A stretch of 5,653 nucleotides of DNA from Lysobacteraceae bacterium (lineage in GTDB: Bacteria > Pseudomonadota > Gammaproteobacteria > Xanthomonadales > Xanthomonadaceae). Where the stretch lies: contig DMHI01000205.1 of the NCBI GenBank assembly GCA_003449515.1, positions 1 through 5,653 of the forward strand, read 5' to 3'. The position numbers and the translations under genes were made by a program. This document shows, piece after piece, positions 1 through 5,015 of the stretch. The number at the start of each line of letters is the position of its first letter. Position 1 is the stretch's first letter. The notes under the pieces were generated by a model. That model was not told where the DNA came from, did not search any database, and saw only the letters and a list, made by a program, of their open reading frames with translations.

Positions 1-428
1 AGGAGTTCGGCGTGTCGTCGGATATCTGGAGCTGCCCGAGCTTCACCGAACTGCGCCGCGACGGCTTCGACGCCGAGCGCTGGAACCGCCTGCACCCGGA
101 AGCGAAGACGCCGCGCAAGGCTTACGTGACCGAGCTGCTGGAAGGCCGCCAAGGCCCGGCCATCGCCGCCACTGACTACGTGCGCCAGTTCGCCGACCAG
201 ATTCGCGCCTTCGTGCCGATGAAGTACACCGTGCTCGGCACCGACGGCTTCGGCCGCTCGGACACCCGCGCCAACCTGCGCCGCCACTTCGAAGTCGACC
301 GCTACTACATCGCGCACGCCGCCATCGCGGCACTCGCCGCCGAGGGCAAGATGAACGCCAAGGACGTGGCCCGCGCGATCAAGGTCTTCAACATCGATCC
401 CGAGAAGGCCAACCCGATCGGGGTGTGA
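1..428 (+). CDS. aceE: Pyruvate dehydrogenase E1 component, C-terminal part (5' end outside window)
   Basis: This is the last ~141 residues of the homodimeric, thiamine-diphosphate-dependent E1 subunit of the pyruvate dehydrogenase complex, which decarboxylates pyruvate and passes the acetyl group to the E2 lipoyl domain in the cytoplasm. The reading frame is open from base 3 to the TGA at 426-428 and begins mid-protein with EFGVSSD. The blocks SFTELRRDG, ERWNRLHP, VLGTDGFGRSD, LRRHFEVD and the closing KVFNIDPEKANPIGV match the C-terminal domain of bacterial AceE as I know it from E. coli (SFTELARDG, VLGTDGFGRSD, LRHHFEVD, KFNIDADK). The GTG at 12 is an internal valine, not a start. A terminator follows about 30 bases after the stop. 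The final six codons recur almost identically at 1502-1524 (see findings). Identity is very secure. Confidence 0.96.
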   Translation, partial: EFGVSSDIWSCPSFTELRRDGFDAERWNRLHPEAKTPRKAYVTELLEGRQGPAIAATDYVRQFADQIRAFVPMKYTVLGTDGFGRSDTRANLRRHFEVDRYYIAHAAIAALAAEGKMNAKDVARAIKVFNIDPEKANPIGV

Positions 429-458
429 GGCGGCGCTGGGCCGCGCCGGACGAGGGAG

Positions 459-487
459 GGGCGGCCTTCGGGCCGCCCTTCGCGTTT
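459..487 (+). terminator. Rho-independent terminator of aceE
   Basis: A perfect 8-bp stem GGGCGGCC/GGCCGCCC (459-466 with 471-478) closes on a TTCG tetraloop. A short T-containing tail (TTCGCGTTT) follows. It lies 30 bases after the aceE stop. A smaller inverted repeat, CGGCGC/GCGCCG, sits just upstream at 431-448 and may assist. The T tract is interrupted, so termination strength is uncertain. Confidence 0.8.
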
Positions 488-492
488 ACACT
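487..492 (+). promoter_or_regulatory. Possible -10 box (TACACT) upstream of the truncated gene at 522
   Basis: TACACT lies directly behind the aceE terminator. It is followed at 506-510 by AGGAG, 11 bases before the ATG at 522, so a promoter and ribosome binding site for the now-broken gene seem to survive. No convincing -35 hexamer is seen at the usual distance. The call rests on position and hexamer alone. Confidence 0.3.
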
Positions 493-521
493 CCCACGGT
501 CATCCAGGAGCTGCCGCGGCC

Positions 522-578
522 ATGCCGGAAATCGTCTTCAAGGGCAAGGAATACGTCTACAACACCACCGGCGGATGA
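522..578 (+). pseudogene. N-terminal remnant, possibly an adenine-specific DNA methyltransferase
   Basis: An ATG with a fair Shine-Dalgarno (AGGAG, 11 bases upstream) opens a frame of only 18 codons, MPEIVFKGKEYVYNTTGG. The first ~14 residues resemble the start of type III/adenine-specific site-specific DNA methyltransferases, which from memory often begin with an FKGK-x-(F/Y)V-x-NHHL pattern. The bases after Tyr-Asn read His-His (CACCAC) one frame over, as if one C had been lost, and similarity then ends at once. No catalytic motif (DPPY, FxGxG) is present, so the product cannot be an enzyme. It looks like the 5' stub of a gene cut off by the rearrangement that brought in the attC site. A short leader peptide or chance resemblance is possible. 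The family assignment is recalled, not searched. Confidence 0.4.
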
Positions 579-666
579 CCGGTTCGGTCTGTTCTTGGCC
601 GGCGCAGGCGCGGGCCAAGCGCCTCACCGCCCGCGTTGCGTGTCGTTCGCGCTCCGGGTATCTTTC
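579..666. other. Non-coding stretch between the gene stub and the attC site
   Basis: These 88 bases hold no credible gene. The overlapping frame that runs through them (425-712) has no family resemblance. Base composition shifts here from host-like GC-rich to more mixed. By position this would be the 3' end of a lost or degraded cassette whose attC follows, but no coding remnant can be recognised. Confidence 0.4.
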
Positions 667-739
667 GTCTAACCATTCGCTCAAGCGGACAGATCAATCG
701 CTTCGCGATTGACATCGCCCCTTGGCTCATGCGTTAGGC
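667..739 (+). other. attC: Integron attC recombination site (59-base element), 73 bp
   Basis: The left end GTCTAAC (667-673) fits the R'' consensus RYYYAAC. The right end GTTAGGC (733-739) fits R' (GTTRRRY), and the two are inverted repeats with one mismatch. Inside, TCAAGCGG near 681 and CCCCTTGG near 718 form the imperfect L''/L' pair. The centre carries a perfect 7-bp hairpin CAATCGC/GCGATTG (695-711) with a TTC loop. Length, order of boxes and overall palindromy are those of attC sites, which integron integrases fold as single strands and cut within R' after the first G (733/734). The site is in the orientation expected for cassettes transcribed on the plus strand. No attI or intI gene lies in the window, and I found no second attC after the gene. 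Confidence 0.9.
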
Positions 740-744
740 ATCAC

Positions 745-1245
745 ATGCGACGCACCATAGCACTCATCGCAGTTGTGTTCTCATTGCTCTCCTCAGGAGC
801 GCTGGCCAAGACACAGAGCGTCTACGTCCCGGACTTGGAGTGCGTTGGCGGCAAGTTCGGACTTAGGCTGCCCAGCGACGTACGGGAGCTCAAGCGCCTA
901 TCCCAACCTGTCAACCAAGAGCTGATAGAAGTAGAGAACTGGCCTGGTTACACAGCTACTTGGAACCTGCTCCACTTTGACGGGCTATCGCTTGGGGTAA
1001 TCGAGTTCTCGAACGATCCAGCGCGCTACCTGCTTTTTTTTGCTTCTGTCGCAAGCCCTGCCTGGAACAAGCTATCTCCTTTCCAGCTCAGGCAGCCCAT
1101 CAGTCAGGCAGCTGCAGTACTAGGAACCTATGCGAGTGAGAATCCCGGGCTTAGTCGACCGTTTGAGGATGAAGGCAGCACGTTGACCATTCACTCAAGA
1201 GAGGGCCTTGTGACTGAGGTGATCTACCAATGCTCTCCCGGGTGA
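745..1245 (+). CDS. Integron-cassette-type gene: secreted protein of unknown function (166 aa)
   Basis: The start is the ATG 5 bases after the attC R' box, the usual place for the first codon of an integron cassette gene. The longer frame opening at TTG 709 lies inside attC and was refused. No Shine-Dalgarno is visible, which is common for cassettes. Residues 1-21 form a signal peptide: MRRT, a hydrophobic core, then SSGALA with predicted cleavage before Lys22. The mature protein is periplasmic or secreted. It has two cysteines, Cys33 (LECVGG) near the start and Cys163 (YQCSPG) near the end, which could form a disulfide. Segments such as ENWPGYTATW, HFDGLSLGVIEFSNDPARYLLF and NKLSPFQLRQPI suggest one compact alpha/beta domain. 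I do not recognise an enzymatic motif. GC content and codon use are visibly lower and less biased than in flanking genes, as expected for a captured cassette. A T8 run lies at 1034-1041. The tail of a paralogue follows directly. Confidence 0.85.
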   Translation: MRRTIALIAVVFSLLSSGALAKTQSVYVPDLECVGGKFGLRLPSDVRELKRLSQPVNQELIEVENWPGYTATWNLLHFDGLSLGVIEFSNDPARYLLFFASVASPAWNKLSPFQLRQPISQAAAVLGTYASENPGLSRPFEDEGSTLTIHSREGLVTEVIYQCSPG

Positions 1246-1523
1246 TCAAGTTGGCGGAACCCACTGCGACCGCCGCTGCGGTCTTGGGGAGCCATGCACT
1301 TGAGAATCCCAGGCTCGTTCGATCTTTTGAGGACGAAGAGAACAAGTTGACCGAGATGTTCAGTGACGGGCAAGTCGCGCCGGCCGGCGAGTTGTCGCTC
1401 CAGGGCATCGATGGCACCACCGTCGAGTGCGACCTGCTGATCGACCAGGCCTTGCAGGGCGCGCTGGAGTTCCGCTACTTCGGAGGCGCAGGCGCCGGCA
1501 CGGCCAACCCGATCGGGGCGTGA
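1230..1523 (+). pseudogene. Chimeric remnant: tail of a second cassette-gene copy joined to an unrelated GC-rich tail
   Basis: An open frame of 97 codons starts at an ATG inside the previous gene (16-base overlap). Codons 1248-1376 align without gaps to 1084-1212 of the cassette gene: 22 of 43 residues are identical by eye, including AAAVLG, ENP and FEDE. It therefore contains the C-terminal part of a diverged paralogue that has lost its signal peptide, N-terminal half and final cysteine segment. From about 1377 the frame turns into host-like coding sequence with nearly all codons ending in G or C (GELSLQGIDGTTVECDLLID and on). It ends with TANPIGA and TGA, a near copy of the aceE terminus. 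The second part matches no family I recognise. Translation by coupling to the upstream stop is possible, but a decayed fusion is more likely. Confidence 0.6.
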
Positions 1524-1539
1524 GCGCAGCGGCTGCGGC

Positions 1540-1545
1540 TACACT
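1540..1545 (+). promoter_or_regulatory. Possible -10 box (TACACT) for a leaderless rsmC-rsuA transcript
   Basis: TACACT ends 6 bases before the ATG at 1552, and no Shine-Dalgarno precedes that ATG. If used as a -10 box it would place the transcript start at or next to the start codon. The same hexamer occurs at 487-492. No good -35 is visible. Confidence 0.35.
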
Positions 1546-1551
1546 GCGTGC

Positions 1552-2628
1552 ATGGCCGAGCCGAACGTCCTTGCCGTGCTGCGAGCGGCGCTGCCCCGCG
1601 TGATCGACCCGGTGCGCCCGCCGGGGCGCGTGGCGGCGCTGCGCGGCCTGCCCGGTCTTGGCGCGCTGTTTGCCGGGCTGCCGCTGAGCGTCGAACAGGG
1701 CTTCAAGCCCCTGCACGACGCGCTGCGGGCCGAAGGGCTCGACGTTGTGGACGGCGTGGTGTCCAAACTCGATGGTGCCACTGACGGTTCACCGCCGCCG
1801 CTCGTGGTCGCGCTGCCGCCGCGCTCGCGTGACGAGGGTCGCGCCCTGCTGGCGCGGGCGTGGCAGGAGGTCGCGGTGGGCGGTGTGGTGGTGGGCGCTG
1901 CGCTCAATGACGAGGGCGCGCGCTCGTACGAGAAGGACCTGGCGGCGCTCGCAGTGCTGGCCGGCACGCTGAGCAAGGCCCACGGCCGCGCGTTCTGGAC
2001 GGTGCCGCGGCCGGCCGCACTGGCCGCTGACGCGAAGGCCGTGCTGGACCGCTGGCGCGCCGCCGATGCGCCGCGCCTTGATCCGGCCAGTGGCCGGTGG
2101 ACGCGGCCGGGCGTGTTCAACGAAGGCCGGCTCGACGCCGGCTCGGCCCTGCTCATCGAGCACCTGCCCGACGACCTGCGCGGCCGCATTGCCGATCTCG
2201 GATCGGGCAGCGGCCTGCTGTCGATCGCCGCGTTGGAACGCTGCCGGGGGATCACGTCGCTCGACCTGTTCGAGGCCGAGGCGCGCGCGCTCGACCTCGC
2301 CCGCCGCAACCTCGCCGGTGCGAGCCTGCCGATCGGCTTCCATTGGCTCGACGTGGCGCGCGGCGTGGCGCGCCCGGAGGGCGGCTTCGACACCGTCCTG
2401 TGCAACCCGCCCTTCCACATCGGCGCGCGTGGGGTGCCGGCGCTGGGGCGGGCCTTCATCGCCGCGGCGGCCGCGTCGCTGCATCACGGCGGCCAGTTGC
2501 TGCTGGTGGCCAATCGCCACCTCCCCTACGAGGACGTGTTGCGCGAGTCCTTCGGGCGTGGCGAGGCGCTTGCCGAGCGCGCCGGTTTCAAGGTGTATCG
2601 CGCGTGGGCGCCGCGACGGTCGGGATGA
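1552..2628 (+). CDS. rsmC: 16S rRNA (guanine-N2)-methyltransferase, RsmC-type
   Basis: A 358-residue class I SAM-dependent methyltransferase. RsmC modifies G1207 of 16S rRNA in the 30S subunit. The catalytic half starts around residue 190 with VFNEGRLDAGSALLIEHL, matching the RsmC signature GVFSRDGLDVGSQLLL. The SAM-binding loop is ADLGSGSG at 214-221, an acidic strand end follows at 238-241 (DLFE), and the catalytic NPPFH is at 285-289. The C-terminal block ANRHLPYEDVLRESFG...FKVYRA closely follows E. coli RsmC (ANAFLPYPDVLDETFG...FKVYRA), which favours RsmC over the related RlmG. The N-terminal ~180 residues look like the degenerate, non-catalytic methyltransferase-like domain of the family and are weakly conserved. 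The length is near the 343 of E. coli RsmC. The start at 1552 lacks a Shine-Dalgarno but has a TACACT box 6 bases before it. The stop overlaps the next gene's start. A relative with another rRNA target remains possible. Confidence 0.85.
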   Translation: MAEPNVLAVLRAALPRVIDPVRPPGRVAALRGLPGLGALFAGLPLSVEQGFKPLHDALRAEGLDVVDGVVSKLDGATDGSPPPLVVALPPRSRDEGRALLARAWQEVAVGGVVVGAALNDEGARSYEKDLAALAVLAGTLSKAHGRAFWTVPRPAALAADAKAVLDRWRAADAPRLDPASGRWTRPGVFNEGRLDAGSALLIEHLPDDLRGRIADLGSGSGLLSIAALERCRGITSLDLFEAEARALDLARRNLAGASLPIGFHWLDVARGVARPEGGFDTVLCNPPFHIGARGVPALGRAFIAAAAASLHHGGQLLLVANRHLPYEDVLRESFGRGEALAERAGFKVYRAWAPRRSG

Positions 2629-3413
2629 GCGCCGACCCGCCCGTGGCGCGCGACGCACGCGCCCGCAAGCCGGTGCGGCTGCGCCAGTACCTGCAGGCCT
2701 TGGGCTATGGCACGCGGCGCGAGGTCGAGGCCCTGATCGGCGAAGGTCGCGTCACCGATGCGCAGGGCGAGGCGCTCTACGTCGACGACGAGGTGGGCGC
2801 GGGCGTCGCGGCGCGCGGTGCTCATCGGCTGCCGCATGCGGCCGTGCGCGTCGACGGTGCGACGCTCGATCCGGCCCCCGGTCTGCTGGTCGCGATGCAC
2901 AAGCCGATGGGCGTCACCTGTTCGACCAAGGACCCCGGGCGCATCGTCTACGACCTGCTGCCGCCGCGCTGGAAGGCGCGCGACCCGATCGTTTCGCCGG
3001 TGGGGCGGCTCGACAAGGACACCTCGGGACTGTTGCTGTTCACCGACGATGGCCCGTTGCTGCATCGCCTCACCAGCCCGAAGTACCACCAGCCCAAGGT
3101 GTATCGCGCCACGCTGGCCGAAGACCTGCGTGGCAGCGAGGCTGCGCTGTTCGCCGCCGGCACCCTGATGCTGGAGGGCGAACACAAGCCGCTGCTGCCG
3201 GCGGAATTCGACGTGCTGGGCCCGCGCGAGGCGCGGCTCACGTTGCACGAGGGCCGCTACCACCAGGTGCGGCGGATGTTCGCCGCCACCGGCAATGCTG
3301 TGGCCACCCTGCATCGCGAGGCGATCGGCGGGCTCACGCTCGATGCGCTGGGCCTCGCCGAAGGCGAATGGCGCATGTTGGACGTCGCCGAGCGCGTCGT
3401 CCTGGGGGCCTGA
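2625..3413 (+). CDS. rsuA: 16S rRNA pseudouridine(516) synthase, RsuA-type
   Basis: A 262-residue RsuA-family pseudouridine synthase, expected to isomerise U516 of 16S rRNA. An N-terminal S4 RNA-binding domain covers roughly residues 17-60 (VRLRQYLQALGYGTRREVEALI). The catalytic domain contains MHKPMGVTCSTKDP, then GRLDKDTSGLLLFTDDG at 127-143 with catalytic Asp130, HRLTSPKYHQPKVY, and LHEGRYHQVRRMFAATGN...LHREAIGG. These blocks parallel E. coli RsuA (CSTDDP, GRLDIDTTGLVLMTDDG, EGRYHQVKRMFAAVGN, LHRERIGG) more than RluB, RluE or RluF. It is longer than the 231-residue E. coli enzyme, from an N-terminal extension and an insert after the S4 domain (about residues 55-80). The ATG was chosen because it overlaps the rsmC stop as ATGA (2625-2628), implying translational coupling; a longer upstream frame would run through rsmC. 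It converges on the sulfotransferase gene with only 25 bases between stops. Confidence 0.9.
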   Translation: MSADPPVARDARARKPVRLRQYLQALGYGTRREVEALIGEGRVTDAQGEALYVDDEVGAGVAARGAHRLPHAAVRVDGATLDPAPGLLVAMHKPMGVTCSTKDPGRIVYDLLPPRWKARDPIVSPVGRLDKDTSGLLLFTDDGPLLHRLTSPKYHQPKVYRATLAEDLRGSEAALFAAGTLMLEGEHKPLLPAEFDVLGPREARLTLHEGRYHQVRRMFAATGNAVATLHREAIGGLTLDALGLAEGEWRMLDVAERVVLGA

Positions 3414-3438
3414 TCCGGCACATTGCGCGGGCAGGCGT

Positions 3439-4944
3439 TCAGTCCACCGCCGGATCCACGCCCATCCTGCGGAGGGCATCGCGCAAGGGCTCGAGCTCGC
3501 GGGCGTAGCGGCGCCAGCGTCCGCAGGCCCGGCCATGCACCGGCTCCCGGACTTGCCAGGCGCTCGCGGTGCGCACCGGGCCGGCCGTGCGATGGAACTC
3601 GAGGCAAGCCTGCTGCCACTCCAGGCCGAGCCAGCCGAGCAGGGTGCGGAGGACGCCGGCGGGATCGGCGACGAGGGCTTCGTACTGCACGATCGCGAGA
3701 TCGTCGCCGAACCGGGCCTGGCAGCGGTCGACGAGTTGATCATGCAGGGCGATGTGGTGGCCGATGGCGTCGAGGCGGGTGCTGTGCGGGGCGTGTCGGG
3801 GGTCGAGGTGGTGCTGGAAGATCGACAGGCCGTTGTCGAGCGGATGGCGTCGGGTGACGATGATCCTCGCGGACGGGAACACACGCTTGACCAGCGGCAG
3901 CAACCACAGGTTGTCGGGCCGCTTGTCGATGATGTAAGCGGCGGGGGCCATATCCCGGCGACGGCGAACGCTGTCGAGGTACGCGGTCCGCATCCGCTCC
4001 ACGACGGCCTCGTCCAAGGCGGAGAGTGCTTGCGGGAAGGGCTGCAGCGACCTTGCGACCACCGCGGGGAAGAACGGCGATTCGCCCATCGACCCGATCG
4101 CCGTGTGCGCGGCGAGCATCTGTTCGAGCAGCGTGCTGCCGGACCGGAACATGCCGACGATGAAGAGCGGTTCGGGGACGTTGTGCTGGCGGGGCGTGGT
4201 GGGCGTCGGCATGGCGGCGAGGGCTGCCTGCAGCCGCACGAGCGCGTCCTCCGCAGCGCGTTCCGAGTAGGCGGGTGACGCCTGCCCGGCAAGTCGGTTG
4301 GCCTCGGCCGACGCCCTGAACCCGGTGGCCGGGTCGCCCTCACGGTCGTGCCAGCGTCCGATCGCGAAGCCCACATCGGCCCGAACCGTCCGGGGCAATC
4401 CGGGGTTGGCGAGGGCGGATTCGGCGCGCACCAAGGTTCGGGCTTCCATTTCCTCGATGCCGGCATCGAGCAGGCGCGCAAGCGCCATCGCCTCCAGTTC
4501 CGATCCTTCAGCGCTGTGTGACAACGCGCTTCGGTAGCTGCTCCGTGCTTCCTCCCGCTCGCCGCGGTCTTCGGCCAGGTTGCCCAGGTTCAGCCAGGCC
4601 GGCACATAGCCGGGGGCGAGATCCAGCGCGGTCCGCAGGCTCTGCCGGGCACCCTCATGGTCCTGCCGCAGTTCGGCCTGCACGAGGGCGATCTCGAGAT
4701 ACACCTCCCAGGACGCCTCGAGTCCGGAAGCGAGTGCGCGACGGAAAGCGTCCTCGGCAGCGTCACCCTGCCCGTGGCGGCGCAGCATCCGGCCGAATTC
4801 GTACCAGCCCACCGCGAGGCCCGGAGCGATCGCCATCGCCTGCTGGAACGCCCGGACGGAATTGGGGATGCGTCGCTCGGCCTCGAGCTTCTGTGCGATG
4901 GATAGCCATTGGAGCGCTGCGTTTTCCGGGCCGGTGCGATTCAT
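3439..4944 (-). CDS. TPR-repeat sulfotransferase family protein (501 aa)
   Basis: The C-terminal half is a PAPS-dependent sulfotransferase domain, which transfers sulfate from 3'-phosphoadenosine 5'-phosphosulfate to a hydroxyl or amine acceptor. The 5'-phosphosulfate-binding loop is FIVGMFRSGSTLLEQML at 261-277, and the 3'-phosphate-binding segment is IIVTRRHPLDNGLSIF at 361-376. The conserved YIIDKRPDN lies at 337-345. The N-terminal half carries about four TPR units (near residues 11-44, 45-78, 79-113, 114-147) with typical Gly/Ala, Tyr and Pro positions (IAPGLAVGWYEFGRML, LAPGYVPAWLNLGNLA). TPRs usually hold a protein partner or substrate. There is no signal peptide or membrane segment, so it is probably cytosolic. 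The acceptor is unknown. The start at 4944 lacks a Shine-Dalgarno; a CATAAT box lies 6 bases before it. It is divergent from the TPR gene at 5016 and convergent with rsuA. Domain identity is secure, the biological role is not. Confidence 0.9.
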   Translation of the reverse strand: MNRTGPENAALQWLSIAQKLEAERRIPNSVRAFQQAMAIAPGLAVGWYEFGRMLRRHGQGDAAEDAFRRALASGLEASWEVYLEIALVQAELRQDHEGARQSLRTALDLAPGYVPAWLNLGNLAEDRGEREEARSSYRSALSHSAEGSELEAMALARLLDAGIEEMEARTLVRAESALANPGLPRTVRADVGFAIGRWHDREGDPATGFRASAEANRLAGQASPAYSERAAEDALVRLQAALAAMPTPTTPRQHNVPEPLFIVGMFRSGSTLLEQMLAAHTAIGSMGESPFFPAVVARSLQPFPQALSALDEAVVERMRTAYLDSVRRRRDMAPAAYIIDKRPDNLWLLPLVKRVFPSARIIVTRRHPLDNGLSIFQHHLDPRHAPHSTRLDAIGHHIALHDQLVDRCQARFGDDLAIVQYEALVADPAGVLRTLLGWLGLEWQQACLEFHRTAGPVRTASAWQVREPVHGRACGRWRRYARELEPLRDALRRMGVDPAVD

Positions 4945-5015
4945 GCGGGCATTATGGTGTCGCCGCAGCCTGCCGGGCGTGCCGGCCTCGATCGCGCTCG
5001 CTTACCATGATTCGC
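4945..5015. promoter_or_regulatory. Divergent intergenic region with possible back-to-back promoters
   Basis: About 70 bases separate two divergent starts. On the minus strand CATAAT (4956-4951) ends 6 bases before the sulfotransferase ATG. On the plus strand TACCAT (5003-5008) ends 7 bases before the ATG at 5016. Neither gene has a Shine-Dalgarno, so both could be made from leaderless transcripts. The -35 regions are poor on both sides, so this rests on the -10-like boxes and on geometry. Confidence 0.35.

Noticed and set aside
425..712. A 95-codon plus-strand frame between aceE and the cassette gene.
   Set aside because: It runs through the terminator and into attC, with no recognisable protein and no ribosome binding site.
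709..744. An upstream TTG start that would lengthen the cassette gene.
   Set aside because: It lies inside the attC stem, and the added residues would hide a clear signal peptide that begins at the ATG at 745.
601..1495. An 11-base repeat GGCGCAGGCGC at 601-611 and 1485-1495.
   Set aside because: It is short, GC-rich and without extended similarity, so chance in this composition is likely. The 17-base aceE-end repeat is far stronger.
1246..1551. A second attC site after the cassette gene.
   Set aside because: I looked for paired RYYYAAC and GTTRRRY boxes. GTTGGCG, GTTGACC and GTTGTCG all fail the consensus and no palindrome surrounds them.
3414..3438. A bidirectional terminator between the convergent stops.
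   Set aside because: The 25 bases contain no convincing stem or T tract.
3295..4278. A 327-codon plus-strand open frame opposite the sulfotransferase gene.
   Set aside because: It mirrors the codon bias of the real minus-strand gene and shows no domain or start signal.
2526..4481. A 651-codon open frame on the minus strand spanning rsuA and the sulfotransferase gene.
   Set aside because: It is antisense to rsuA and out of frame with the clear sulfotransferase. Its translation is low-complexity Arg/Pro/Ser, as expected from GC-rich DNA with few stop codons.
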